NCBI GenBank assembly: GCA_016302165.1
Contig: JAEDOD010000054.1
Location: 1-11,529, forward strand
Source of the DNA: Sphaerochaetaceae bacterium
GTDB lineage: Bacteria; Spirochaetota; Spirochaetia; Sphaerochaetales; Sphaerochaetaceae
Direction: 5' to 3'
DNA length: 11,529 nucleotides
Below are positions 1-7,137 of the stretch, piece after piece. The first letter of the stretch is position 1; the number at the start of each line of letters is the position of its first letter. A program made the position numbers and the translations under genes. Under the pieces are notes generated by a model that saw only the letters and a program-made list of their open reading frames with translations, made no database searches and was not told where the DNA came from.

Positions 1-1415
1 CGTTCAAACTGCTCTACCTTTGTGTCCTTGGTTATATGGACAAACTCGATATCCATGATGCGCGCCCAGTCTCTCAGCATTTCTGCATCCACATCATAGG
101 ACAGGACACTGTGATGAGCTCCTCCTGCCTGTATCCAGCATTCAAGTCCTGTCAGAAGGTCAGGTTCTGCCTTCCACATTACTCTTGCCACAGGGAGATT
201 AGGCATTTCAAATATAGGCTCCACCACATGTATATCCTGGACAATCAGTCTGAACCTGTTTCCCAAGTCGATAAGGGTAGCCACCACAGCATCTCCTGTC
301 TTCCCGCTGAAGACCAGCCTTGCAGGATCCTTTCTGTTGCCGATTCCCAGTGGATGGACTTCAATTCTTGGCTTATCGCCAGCAATGGAAGGGCAAACTT
401 CAAGCATATGGGAGCCGAGACTCGTTTCATTACCTTCCTCCAGGTGATATGTGTAATCCTCCATGAAGGCAGATTCCCCATTCTTTCCCATGGCCTTGCA
501 GATGGCAAGCATTGCAGATGTCTTCCAGTCTCCTTCTGCACCAAAGCCGAAGCCGGATGCCATCAGATTCTGGGAAGCCAGTCCAGGTAGCTGTTCCATG
601 CCGTACAGGTCCTGGAAAGTATTGGTGAAAGCCTTGCAGCCTTCCCTGTCCATCATCATCTTCATGGCAATCTCTTCCCTTGCCTGATATCTGACAGCTT
701 CAATATCGGAAGTGGCGAAAGTGTATTTCTCCCTATATTCATTGATTTTTTCATCAATAAGGGCTTCAGGCACATTCTTCATGGTTTCAGCCAGTTCTCC
801 CACAGGCCATGTGTTGACCTGCCAGCCGAACTTGTACTGTGCTTCAACCTTGTCGCCTTCTGTGACTGCAACTTCCCTCATGTTGTCTCCAAAGCGCATT
901 ACCTTGAGACTTCTGGAAAAATCCACGCCAATGCAAACCCTCATCCATGATGAAAGCTGTTCCTGGACTCTTCTGTCCTTCCAGTAGCCTGCAATGACCT
1001 TTCTTCCCAGCCTGAGCCTGGAGGAAATGAAGCCATGCTCCCTATCTCCATGTGCAGCCTGGTTAAGGTTCATGAAGTCCATATCTATCTCTAGGTCTGG
1101 AATCTCCCTGTTGTACTGGGTTGCAAGATGGCAATAGGGCTTCTGAAGACTACAGAGTCCATTGATCCACATCTTGGAAGGACTGAATGTATGGCACCAT
1201 GTGACGATTCCCATACATTCCTTGGAGTAGTTTGCTTCTCTGATTACATCACTTATCTGGCTGTTCTCCATCCCTGTAACCTTATATACCAATGGGTATG
1301 GAAGGACGGATGACAGCTCTTCTGCCATTTCTTCTGCTCTTCGGGCAACTGTCTTCAGTACTTCTTCTCCGTAGAGATCCTGACTTCCTACAACAAACCA
1401 AAATTCTTTCTTCAT
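1..1415 (-). CDS. araA: L-arabinose isomerase AraA, C-terminus cut off by the window edge
   Basis: Cytoplasmic isomerase converting L-arabinose to L-ribulose, the first step of arabinose catabolism. Reading the minus strand from the ATG at 1415 gives MKKEFWFVVGSQDLYGEE, the usual family N-terminus, and 471 complete codons before the sequence ends; the E. coli enzyme has about 500 residues, so roughly the last 30 are missing. Metal and catalytic positions expected for the family are present: Glu294 in GFGAEGDW, Glu319 in FMEDYTYH, His336 in GSHMLEVCPS and His434/His435 in GGAHHS (E. coli Glu306, Glu333, His350, His449/450 by motif). The start overlaps the araD stop as ATGA, with AGGAG eight bases upstream, so translation is probably coupled. 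It is the last visible gene of the kinase-araD-araA operon. No frameshift was found in the parts translated by hand. Confidence 0.96.
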   Translation of the reverse strand, partial: MKKEFWFVVGSQDLYGEEVLKTVARRAEEMAEELSSVLPYPLVYKVTGMENSQISDVIREANYSKECMGIVTWCHTFSPSKMWINGLCSLQKPYCHLATQYNREIPDLEIDMDFMNLNQAAHGDREHGFISSRLRLGRKVIAGYWKDRRVQEQLSSWMRVCIGVDFSRSLKVMRFGDNMREVAVTEGDKVEAQYKFGWQVNTWPVGELAETMKNVPEALIDEKINEYREKYTFATSDIEAVRYQAREEIAMKMMMDREGCKAFTNTFQDLYGMEQLPGLASQNLMASGFGFGAEGDWKTSAMLAICKAMGKNGESAFMEDYTYHLEEGNETSLGSHMLEVCPSIAGDKPRIEVHPLGIGNRKDPARLVFSGKTGDAVVATLIDLGNRFRLIVQDIHVVEPIFEMPNLPVARVMWKAEPDLLTGLECWIQAGGAHHSVLSYDVDAEMLRDWARIMDIEFVHITKDTKVEQFE

Positions 1416-2110
1416 TTAATGTTCTCCTGCCCGTAATATGCATTTGCTCCATGTTTACGGAAATAGTGTTTATCCAATAGATAGAATGGAACCTCTTCAG
1501 CTTTCGGATTAAGGACCATGGCATGCCAGTCCATGAATGCCACTTCCTCCATGACTACTGCGTTGTGTACAGCATCATAGGCACTATTGCCCCAGGAAAA
1601 TGGCCCATGGTTCTTTACCAGCACTCCCGGTCGAGACAACGGGTCGATTCCTTCATAGGTTTCTACGATGACTTTTCCTGTATTGAGTTCGTAGTCACTT
1701 TCTATTTCATCCTTTCTGAGTGCCCTAGTGCAGAGGATATCTCCATAGAAATAGTCTGCGTGGGTTGTTCCCATGGCCTTTATTCCCATTCCTGCCTGGG
1801 CAAAGGATGTGGCCCACCGGGAGTGGGTGTGGACTACAGCCTTGATATCCTTGAATCTTCTATAGAGCTCAAGATGAGTCGGAGTATCGCTGGAAGGTCT
1901 CTTGTTGCCTTCAACTATCTTTCCCTCAAGGGAAACGACAACCAGGTCTTCCTCCTTCAAGGTTTCATAGGGGACTCCTGATGGCTTTATGACAACAAGA
2001 CCCGATTCCCTGTCGACAGCAGATACATTTCCCCATGTAAAGGTTACCAGGCCATATTTTGGAAGGAGGAGATTCGCCTCCAATACTTCTTTTTTCAGAT
2101 TCTCAAGCAT
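1412..2110 (-). CDS. araD: L-ribulose-5-phosphate 4-epimerase AraD
   Basis: Converts L-ribulose 5-phosphate to D-xylulose 5-phosphate by a retro-aldol mechanism, feeding arabinose carbon into the pentose phosphate or phosphoketolase routes; cytoplasmic, class II aldolase fold. The 232-residue length is normal for the family. Visible family features are GNVSAVD near residue 27, IKPSGV at 41-46, SSDTPTHLELY at 73-83 with Asp75, the zinc-binding pair His94 and His96 in VVHTHSRW, the third zinc ligand His168 in VKNHGP, and the C-terminal tyrosines 225-226 in GANAYYGQ near the place of E. coli Tyr229. The ATG has GGAGG six bases upstream and overlaps the end of the kinase gene by eight bases; its stop overlaps the araA start by four. 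This fits co-transcription and coupled translation. Confidence 0.96.
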   Translation of the reverse strand: MLENLKKEVLEANLLLPKYGLVTFTWGNVSAVDRESGLVVIKPSGVPYETLKEEDLVVVSLEGKIVEGNKRPSSDTPTHLELYRRFKDIKAVVHTHSRWATSFAQAGMGIKAMGTTHADYFYGDILCTRALRKDEIESDYELNTGKVIVETYEGIDPLSRPGVLVKNHGPFSWGNSAYDAVHNAVVMEEVAFMDWHAMVLNPKAEEVPFYLLDKHYFRKHGANAYYGQENIK

Positions 2111-3656
2111 TGAATACCTCCAGGGCCAATCTTTCCACCTTCAATAGCTTCTGATAGAGGGATGTGTATTCTTCAAAGCCCTTCACATCCTCGTCTTCTG
2201 CCATGACTGTCTCAGTCTTCACTTCCCTGAAGACCTTCTGGTCAAGATAGTCTTCAAGAGACAACTCCTCCCCGGAAATCATATAGGAAGAAAGAAGAGC
2301 CATGCCGTAGGGGCCACCTTCTCCTGCTGTCTCCATCACCGATACAGGAGCGTTGATGGCAGCGCTCATCAAGGTCTGGCCAACTTTCGGAACCTTGAAG
2401 TACCCTCCATGGGCGAACATTTTCCTGATTGGAACTTCTTCCTTCTTCAGAATGTCCAGTCCGATCTTCAGTGTGACCAAAGCGCTCATAAGGTGGGATC
2501 TCATGAAGTCTGGAAGATTTAGCTCCTTAGCTGCCGGATGAAGGAAGATTGGCATTCCTGAATTGAAGTCTGTCACTCCTTCTCCCGAGTAATAGTTGCA
2601 GCTCAAGAGGCTGTCGGCGTCTCTCTTGCCCTTCAGCGCCTCTGAGTAGAGAAGGCCATATAGAGTAGACTTGTCTACTTCCTTTCCAATTAATCTTGCA
2701 AACTGTCCGAAGAGGCCTACCCAGGCATTGATGTCTGTAGTGCAGTTGTTGCAGTGGACCATGGCTACGTTGCTGCCGCTGGGAGTGGTGACAATATCTA
2801 TTTCCCTGTGGACCGACAGCTTCTTGTCTGTAACAACCATGGCAAAGTCGCTGGTTCCTGCACTGACGTTACCTGTCTCCACCCTGATGGAATTTGTTGC
2901 CACCATGCCAGTACCTGCATCTCCCTCAGGAGGAGCCATTGGTATTCCCGCTTCAAGATCTCCCTCCCTGTCCAGGATTCTTGCCCCTGTCGTCGTCAGA
3001 AATCCTGCATTCTTTCCCGCAACAAGCACTTTGGGGAAAAGGGAGAATATGTCAAAGCCGGTTTCATGGAAGAAGAGTTCTGCCATGGCGGCATCAAAAT
3101 CCTTTGTGTGTATGTCTATAGGGAACATGCCGGAAGCGTCATCGATTCCTATGACGTTTTCTCCTGTGAGAAGCCGGTGGACAAAGGAGGATAGAGTCTC
3201 CACGTGACAGAGGTCCTTAAGGTATTCTTCCCCCTTGAGATATTCCTGATATAGATGGGCGATGCTCCATCTCTGAGGAATATTGAAGTCAAAAAGCTTT
3301 GTTGCCTTCTCTGCAGCCTCTGCAGTAATTGTGTTTCTCCATGTCCTGAATTCCCTTAAGGGCCTGAAGTCTTTATCTGTAGGGATGTAGCCATGCATCA
3401 TGGCAGAGATACCTATGGCACCAACCCTTCTAAGTTTCTCTCCTGTCTTATCTTCAAAGTCCTTCTTCAGGCTTGAGAAACAGCTCTGGAGGCCTACTTC
3501 TATTTCCTCGTAGCCATATGTCCAGATGCCATCTATCAGCCTGTTTTCCCAAAGATATTCCCCCTGGGCCACAGGGGTATGGAATTCATCTATCATCACT
3601 GCCTTGATTCTTGTGGAGCCAAGTTCGATTCCTATGACTGATCGGTCGAGTTTCAA
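2103..3656 (-). CDS. FGGY-family carbohydrate kinase, probable L-ribulokinase of the operon
   Basis: A sugar kinase that by context phosphorylates L-ribulose with ATP, filling the AraB step between araA and araD. Counting from the upstream GTG at 3665 (520 codons), the N-terminal phosphate loop is IGIELGSTRIKAV (about 11-23), the likely catalytic Asp is D249 in PEGDAGTGMVA, followed by GNVSAGTSDF, and the C-terminal nucleotide-binding part has FAHGGYFKVPKVGQ and AGEGGPYGMALLSSY. The sequence does not resemble E. coli AraB (which begins AIGLDFGSDSVRAL) and is more like the separate ribulokinase branch reported in clostridia as AraK. I chose TTG at 3656 as start because AGGTGA lies five bases before it, whereas the GTG at 3665 sits inside that same ribosome binding site; the alternative adds only three codons. 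First gene of the operon, overlapping araD by eight bases. Substrate assignment is by context; xylulose or another pentulose cannot be excluded. Confidence 0.88.
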   Translation of the reverse strand: MKLDRSVIGIELGSTRIKAVMIDEFHTPVAQGEYLWENRLIDGIWTYGYEEIEVGLQSCFSSLKKDFEDKTGEKLRRVGAIGISAMMHGYIPTDKDFRPLREFRTWRNTITAEAAEKATKLFDFNIPQRWSIAHLYQEYLKGEEYLKDLCHVETLSSFVHRLLTGENVIGIDDASGMFPIDIHTKDFDAAMAELFFHETGFDIFSLFPKVLVAGKNAGFLTTTGARILDREGDLEAGIPMAPPEGDAGTGMVATNSIRVETGNVSAGTSDFAMVVTDKKLSVHREIDIVTTPSGSNVAMVHCNNCTTDINAWVGLFGQFARLIGKEVDKSTLYGLLYSEALKGKRDADSLLSCNYYSGEGVTDFNSGMPIFLHPAAKELNLPDFMRSHLMSALVTLKIGLDILKKEEVPIRKMFAHGGYFKVPKVGQTLMSAAINAPVSVMETAGEGGPYGMALLSSYMISGEELSLEDYLDQKVFREVKTETVMAEDEDVKGFEEYTSLYQKLLKVERLALEVFNA

Positions 3657-3676
3657 TCTATTCACCTCATGAAAAA

Positions 3677-3705
3677 TTTATACCATCAATTTTTGCAATA
3701 AGCAA
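3677..3705 (-). promoter_or_regulatory. Candidate sigma-70-type promoter of the kinase-araD-araA operon
   Basis: On the minus strand a TTGCTT -35 (3700-3705) is followed after exactly 17 bases by TATAAA (3677-3682), which is preceded by TGG, an extended -10. The predicted start lies near 3670, leaving a very short leader before the ribosome binding site at 3662-3667. A perfect TATAAT at 3778-3783 on the same strand has no good -35 and is a weaker alternative that would place the AraR box downstream of the start. Confidence 0.6.
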
Positions 3706-3708
3706 TAA

Positions 3709-3724
3709 ATTTATACATACAAAT
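3709..3724. promoter_or_regulatory. AraR operator upstream of the arabinose operon
   Basis: ATTTATACATACAAAT matches 14 of 16 positions of the Bacillus subtilis AraR operator consensus ATTTGTACGTACAAAT (consensus from memory). It begins three bases upstream of the -35 hexamer of the operon promoter. Read on the minus strand it forms TGTAT-N10-ATTGC together with the -35, the arrangement seen again upstream of the hydrolase genes. Confidence 0.75.
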
Positions 3725-3836
3725 TTTGATTGAATGGATGGATTCCCATAATCTGTAAAGCTAATTTGATCTATATGATTATAAGATGTTAGTAATTACC
3801 TTGAATCAACCAGAAAATCATATGTGTCTATGTCTG
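3725..3836. other. AT-rich middle of the divergent intergenic region
   Basis: Between the operator of the arabinose operon and the araR promoter I see no open reading frame, strong inverted repeat or catabolite-repression (cre) consensus. It contains the isolated TATAAT on the minus strand at 3778-3783 and two CATATG/ATATGA-type words, none of which forms a convincing site. Confidence 0.4.
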
Positions 3837-3866
3837 TTGAGGAAAGAGGTCGTGCAATGGTATAAA
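3837..3866 (+). promoter_or_regulatory. Candidate araR promoter with extended -10
   Basis: TTGAGG (3837-3842), an 18-base spacer, then TATAAA (3861-3866) preceded by TGG. The transcription start is predicted near 3873, inside the following inverted repeat. The ten bases around the -10, ATGGTATAAA, are identical to those of the operon promoter facing the other way. Confidence 0.55.
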
Positions 3867-3907
3867 CCATACAAATTCAATAATATGAATTGTAATATGT
3901 ATGGTTT
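3864..3907. promoter_or_regulatory. Inverted repeat over the araR transcription start, probable autoregulatory operator
   Basis: AAACCATACA (3864-3873) and TGTATGGTTT (3898-3907) are perfect ten-base inverted arms separated by 24 bases. The left arm continues as ATACAAAT, the AraR half-site. On the minus strand the left arm is also part of TGTAT-N10-ATTGC (3854-3873), as upstream of the other genes. An inner pair AATTCA/TGAATT (3874-3879, 3886-3891) has a different centre. Position over the start of araR suggests repression of araR by its own product. Confidence 0.55.
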
Positions 3908-3937
3908 TAATCTATCCTAGTCTAAGGAGCTTTAACT

Positions 3938-4978
3938 ATGTCCAAGTATTCTACAATTTCTGATGAGCTGAAATCTGAAATACGTCAGGGAAAATATTCC
4001 AAGACTGGAAAACTACCCACTGAATATGAGCTTGTTGAGCGTTTTAAGGTAAGCAGGCAGACAGTGAGGCAGGCCATCGCCTGTCTGAAGTCTGAAGGGA
4101 TTGTAAGCCAGATCCAGGGCAGCGGAACCTTTGTATGTGATCTAGGTGCCAGGAAGAATAGAAAGAACAAGGAAAACTTTACCATTGCCGTCATATGTAC
4201 CTATATCAGCGATTACATCTTTCCAAGCATCATACGTGGAATCGAGGAAAGCCTTTCCGGTGACAACTATGTGGTGAATCTGGTTGCAACAGGAAACAAG
4301 GTGGACAAGGAACGTTCAATCCTGGAGAAGATAATCTACAACTCTGAAGTGGATGGCATAATTGTGGAAGGAACGAAGACAGGTCTTCCCAATCCCAACA
4401 TCTCCCTATACAGGAAGATAAAGGAAATGGGAATACCTATCGTATTTGTACACTGTGCCTATCCTGAACTTGACTCCTCCGTCGTAGTCGGAATGAAGGA
4501 TTATGAAGGGGGAAGGATGGCCGTCAATGAGCTTATCCGCCAGGGCAGTAGAAAGATTGCCGGTATCTTCAAGTCTGACGACAGGCAAGGTCTTCTGCGA
4601 TATTCAGGATTCTCAGATGGTCTTCTGGAAGGTGGGCTAGGTTTGGACTGCGCAGAGATAAAGTGGTACACCACCGAGGATCTTGAAGATTTCATTGTCA
4701 ACGACAACTGTGTGCAGTCTCTCTTATCAAAGGGAATAGACTCTGTAGTGTGCTATAACGACCAGATCGCTGTGAGATTCATAAAGGCCGCAGCAGAATG
4801 CAATAAAGAAGTGCCAAAGCTGATCAGTTTCGACAACAGCTATCTCTGTAAAGCTTCCCTTGTGGGCTTTACTTCCCTAGGTCATAGGAAGGAGGAACTG
4901 GGAAAGGTTGCCGCAGAGAAGATAAAGAACATGCTTAACGGAAAGCCGGAAGAGACAGTTCTTCTGGATTGGGAGTAA
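3938..4978 (+). CDS. araR: Arabinose-responsive transcriptional regulator AraR (GntR-type DNA-binding domain, LacI-type sensor domain)
   Basis: Dimeric transcription factor that in B. subtilis represses arabinose genes until L-arabinose binds. Residues 1-70 are a GntR winged helix: KLPTEYELVERF at 25-36, the recognition helix region KVSRQTVRQAIACL at 37-50, and the wing GIVSQIQGSGTFV at 54-66. After a charged linker (ARKNRKNKEN, 71-80), residues 81-346 form a periplasmic-binding-protein-like effector domain (FTIAVICTYISDYIFPSIIRGIEE, later VGMKDYEGGRMAVNELI, SVVCYNDQIA and LISFDN). The 346-residue length is near that of B. subtilis AraR (about 360). The ATG has AAGGAG eight bases upstream. 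It is transcribed away from the arabinose operon, with operators in between, the standard arrangement for a local regulator. A related GntR/LacI chimera for another sugar is less likely given the operators. Confidence 0.92.
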   Translation: MSKYSTISDELKSEIRQGKYSKTGKLPTEYELVERFKVSRQTVRQAIACLKSEGIVSQIQGSGTFVCDLGARKNRKNKENFTIAVICTYISDYIFPSIIRGIEESLSGDNYVVNLVATGNKVDKERSILEKIIYNSEVDGIIVEGTKTGLPNPNISLYRKIKEMGIPIVFVHCAYPELDSSVVVGMKDYEGGRMAVNELIRQGSRKIAGIFKSDDRQGLLRYSGFSDGLLEGGLGLDCAEIKWYTTEDLEDFIVNDNCVQSLLSKGIDSVVCYNDQIAVRFIKAAAECNKEVPKLISFDNSYLCKASLVGFTSLGHRKEELGKVAAEKIKNMLNGKPEETVLLDWE

Positions 4979-5022
4979 AAAAGGAAGGGAGGTAAGGACC
5001 AGAAATCCAAACCTCCCTTTTT
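4977..5022. terminator. Bidirectional rho-independent terminator between araR and hydrolase gene 1
   Basis: The nine-base arms AAGGGAGGT (4985-4993) and ACCTCCCTT (5011-5019) can form a stem, with an inner GGA/TCC pairing (4996-4998, 5006-5008). A T-run follows on the plus strand (5018-5022) and an A-run at 4977-4982 gives a U-tract on the minus strand, so it can end both converging transcripts. Confidence 0.85.
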
Positions 5023-5052
5023 CAATGGATATTATCCCCCATTACATCGGAA

Positions 5053-6879
5053 TTACCTGCCGACGAAGATAAGGTCAGTGGCAACTGCCATCCATGTGAA
5101 GAACATGGAATTGAAGATTGCAGGAAGATAGAAGTTCTTTGATTTCTTGTAGAGCATGCTTGCGAAGATACCTACAGGAATCATCATGATGGCTGCATCC
5201 ACCAGGGAACCGTTTGCTCTAGACATGCCAAGACTTGTAATTGGAGTGGAGTGGGTCAATGCAATCTTTCCATAAGCGTAGAGCAGGAAGAACATTGGAG
5301 GAAGACCATTTGCAAGCCAGAACATTACTGTGGAGAGCACAGGTTTCTTCTTAAGGTAACAGCTTGTAGAGTGCATATAGTTGGCAAAGAGGAATGGGAT
5401 CAGATACATGGGGAAGTAGAGAAGGAACTTGCCCATTCTCAGTCTTGAGAGACTGTTGATCTGCACTTTCCATAGTCTTGGTGAAATGGAGAAGAGCTGT
5501 TCGCCAAAGGATACGAGAAGATACAGTGACATCAAAGCTATGAAGGAAAGCAGAAGTCCCTTGAAAAACATTGGAACGAATCTTGTTCCAGGAAGAGTAA
5601 TCTGGTCCTTGAGAGCCTTCTTGTCTGTCTTCAGCACAAAGAAATTAAGGATGATAAAGAGAACTAATCCGAAGGCCTGTAGACAAATGAGCCAGAATAC
5701 CAGTCCGTTTACGTTCTGGATGTTTGTTCCCCTGATAAGGTCAGAGGAAACCCACTTGTTCATGATGCCCTGGCCTGTAGGTACTGCCCATTTGGCTATT
5801 GCTGCACCAAAGATTGCAGGAACGATGATGCCGACCCAGGTTGCCCAATGCTTTGGATTTCCTTCCAGCACTGTCCTTTCTGATATCAGATCTTTCTTGA
5901 AGAACTCTGTCTCAAGAAGCAGGAATACGACACAGACCAGAATTACGATAGCGGCGATGAAGGATAAGGCTGTTCCAAACTCTTTCCAGAGGAAAAGGGT
6001 AGGAGCGTCGTTCTCCATCTTGAAAGTTGTGGTGAAGAATTCGCATGCTGACTTTACGAAGGAAGGAGAAGCAAGGCCTGCAACGTGACCTGTCCAGCCT
6101 TCGTAGTAGATTCGGCCTGTTCCATTGTTTGGATCACCGTACCACTTCCAGAATTCGAATTCAGATGCGCCGCCAAGAAGGGAGCCGAGAGCGTTCACGT
6201 AGGTCGGATTGCTCTTCATCTCTCTTCTGTCTCCTCTATAGAGGTTGTCCCATTCACCTTCAAAGAGTGCAGAGTTGACTTTGTGCTCTGTGCTGATCAG
6301 ACCGCCTGCTCCAACGTACATGACACCGCGTACTCCATCCCTTATGATCTGCTTAGGGCCAGTGGTCTCTACTCCCGTCATGGGATTCTTTGTAGTAACC
6401 ATTTCTCCGGAAGGATCATTGACATAAAGGGCTGCGTTGACTCTGGAAGCGCCCATGGACCATCCGATGTATCCAATCTTTGTGTTATCGATGAAATCCA
6501 GACTGTACACATATTCAGTAACTTCAATGGAACCAAGGCCGTTGTTGTCTTTTTCTACGTCAGAGCGGCCGATGGTATAGGGCTCGATGCCTACGGCGAC
6601 TATGCCCCTACGAGCCAGTTCCATACCTGCGTCAGACATGTATTCAACACTGGCGTTGCCCCCAGGAATCAACATGACGGCAGGAGCTGGATTATCTCTT
6701 GTAGCTGTTTTTGGTTTGTAGACCTCAAGGCTGATGGCAACACCTCTATCGGTCATGACAGACAAGCGTCTTAGCTCTGTCTTTCCACCGTTGGTAGCTA
6801 CTGTGTAAGCCAAGAAAAGTCCAAAGATGAATACAAAGAGCGAGATGATGAGAAGTCTCATTATTCCTATTTTTTTCAT
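5053..6879 (-). CDS. Membrane-anchored alpha/beta hydrolase-like protein, copy 1 (divergent; catalytic Asp apparently lost)
   Basis: Multi-domain membrane protein of 608 residues; full-length family not recognised. An uncleaved N-terminal anchor (about 7-27) follows MKK, placing residues 28-300 outside the cell. That part has alpha/beta hydrolase hallmarks: NPAPAVMLIPGGN at 63-75, ELARRGIVAVGIEPY at 87-101, the nucleophile elbow GWSMG with Ser141, and a candidate His265 in EGWTGHVAG. Where copies 2 and 3 have LGDSDE, this one reads LGGASE (235-240), so the usual acid is missing although Glu240 remains. Residue 299 onwards, starting at LWKEFG, gives about eight membrane helices (near 302, 346, 392, 437, 484, 515, 559 and 583). 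The ATG has GGGAGG at good distance. Single-gene unit with an AraR-like box upstream. It may be a low-activity enzyme, a binding protein, or an enzyme with a different acid. The substrate is unknown. Confidence 0.82.
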   Translation of the reverse strand: MKKIGIMRLLIISLFVFIFGLFLAYTVATNGGKTELRRLSVMTDRGVAISLEVYKPKTATRDNPAPAVMLIPGGNASVEYMSDAGMELARRGIVAVGIEPYTIGRSDVEKDNNGLGSIEVTEYVYSLDFIDNTKIGYIGWSMGASRVNAALYVNDPSGEMVTTKNPMTGVETTGPKQIIRDGVRGVMYVGAGGLISTEHKVNSALFEGEWDNLYRGDRREMKSNPTYVNALGSLLGGASEFEFWKWYGDPNNGTGRIYYEGWTGHVAGLASPSFVKSACEFFTTTFKMENDAPTLFLWKEFGTALSFIAAIVILVCVVFLLLETEFFKKDLISERTVLEGNPKHWATWVGIIVPAIFGAAIAKWAVPTGQGIMNKWVSSDLIRGTNIQNVNGLVFWLICLQAFGLVLFIILNFFVLKTDKKALKDQITLPGTRFVPMFFKGLLLSFIALMSLYLLVSFGEQLFSISPRLWKVQINSLSRLRMGKFLLYFPMYLIPFLFANYMHSTSCYLKKKPVLSTVMFWLANGLPPMFFLLYAYGKIALTHSTPITSLGMSRANGSLVDAAIMMIPVGIFASMLYKKSKNFYLPAIFNSMFFTWMAVATDLIFVGR

Positions 6880-6889
6880 AATACCTCCC

Positions 6890-6907
6890 AGAAATTTTTA
6901 CATTTCT
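6890..6907 (-). promoter_or_regulatory. Small leader hairpin just before the ribosome binding site of hydrolase gene 1
   Basis: AGAAAT and ATTTCT (6890-6895, 6902-6907) can pair as a six-base stem immediately upstream of the GGGAGG site. AT-rich and short, so it may be chance. Confidence 0.25.
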
Positions 6908-6925
6908 CCTTTTTGTTGTAATTAA

Positions 6926-6954
6926 AACATATCATGAGTTTTGTAGGCGTGCAA
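6926..6954 (-). promoter_or_regulatory. Candidate promoter of hydrolase gene 1
   Basis: Minus strand: TTGCAC (6949-6954), 17-base spacer, TATGTT (6926-6931) preceded by TGA, an extended -10. The hexamers are moderate, but the -35 sits at the same place relative to the AraR-like box as in the arabinose operon promoter. Confidence 0.45.
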
Positions 6955-6958
6955 TAAA

Positions 6959-6974
6959 AATTGTAAATACAAAT
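6959..6974. promoter_or_regulatory. AraR-like operator upstream of hydrolase gene 1
   Basis: AATTGTAAATACAAAT matches 13 of 16 positions of the B. subtilis AraR consensus. On the minus strand it reads ATTTGTATTTACAATT and runs into ATTGC at the -35. Its first ten bases, AATTGTAAAT, are repeated as a perfect inverted copy at 6987-6996, which could be a second weaker contact; a further half-site ATTTGTAT lies at 7003-7010. Confidence 0.65.
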
Positions 6975-7086
6975 ATTACAAAATCGATTTACAATTATTA
7001 GGATTTGTATATTTTACTGACTATTTATCTGATGAATCAGGTGCCAAGGATAAATGACTTCTCTTTTTCTTCCTCGTTGTAACAAC

Positions 7087-7117
7087 AAAAAATGCTGCCT
7101 CAGCTTGAGACAGCATT
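7087..7117 (-). terminator. Rho-independent terminator of hydrolase gene 2
   Basis: On the minus strand AATGCTGTCTC (7107-7117) pairs with GAGGCAGCATT (7091-7101) around a five-base loop, with one G-U pair, followed directly by a run of Ts (7087-7092 as As on the plus strand). It ends the hydrolase 2 transcript 20 bases after its stop codon and separates it from hydrolase gene 1. Confidence 0.93.
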
Positions 7118-7137
7118 AGTTTCATTCTGACTTCTGG

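Noticed and set aside
36..590. A 184-codon plus-strand frame at the left edge
   Set aside because: Lies opposite the well-supported araA; its reverse frame contains all catalytic motifs of arabinose isomerase.
5429..6774. Long plus-strand frames (5429-6088 and 6085-6774) opposite hydrolase gene 1
   Set aside because: They are antisense shadows: the minus-strand protein has clear motifs, membrane helices and a good ribosome binding site, whereas these translations have no recognisable domain and no convincing start signals.
6897..6910. AAGGAGAAATGTAA in the leader of hydrolase gene 1, a start codon directly followed by a stop
   Set aside because: Spacing from the Shine-Dalgarno-like word to ATG is only two to three bases; more likely a chance word than a regulatory minimal frame.
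6970..6996. Possible catabolite-repression (cre) site around AAATCGATTT
   Set aside because: Only the central CG and some A/T positions fit the cre consensus; the outer TG and CA positions do not.
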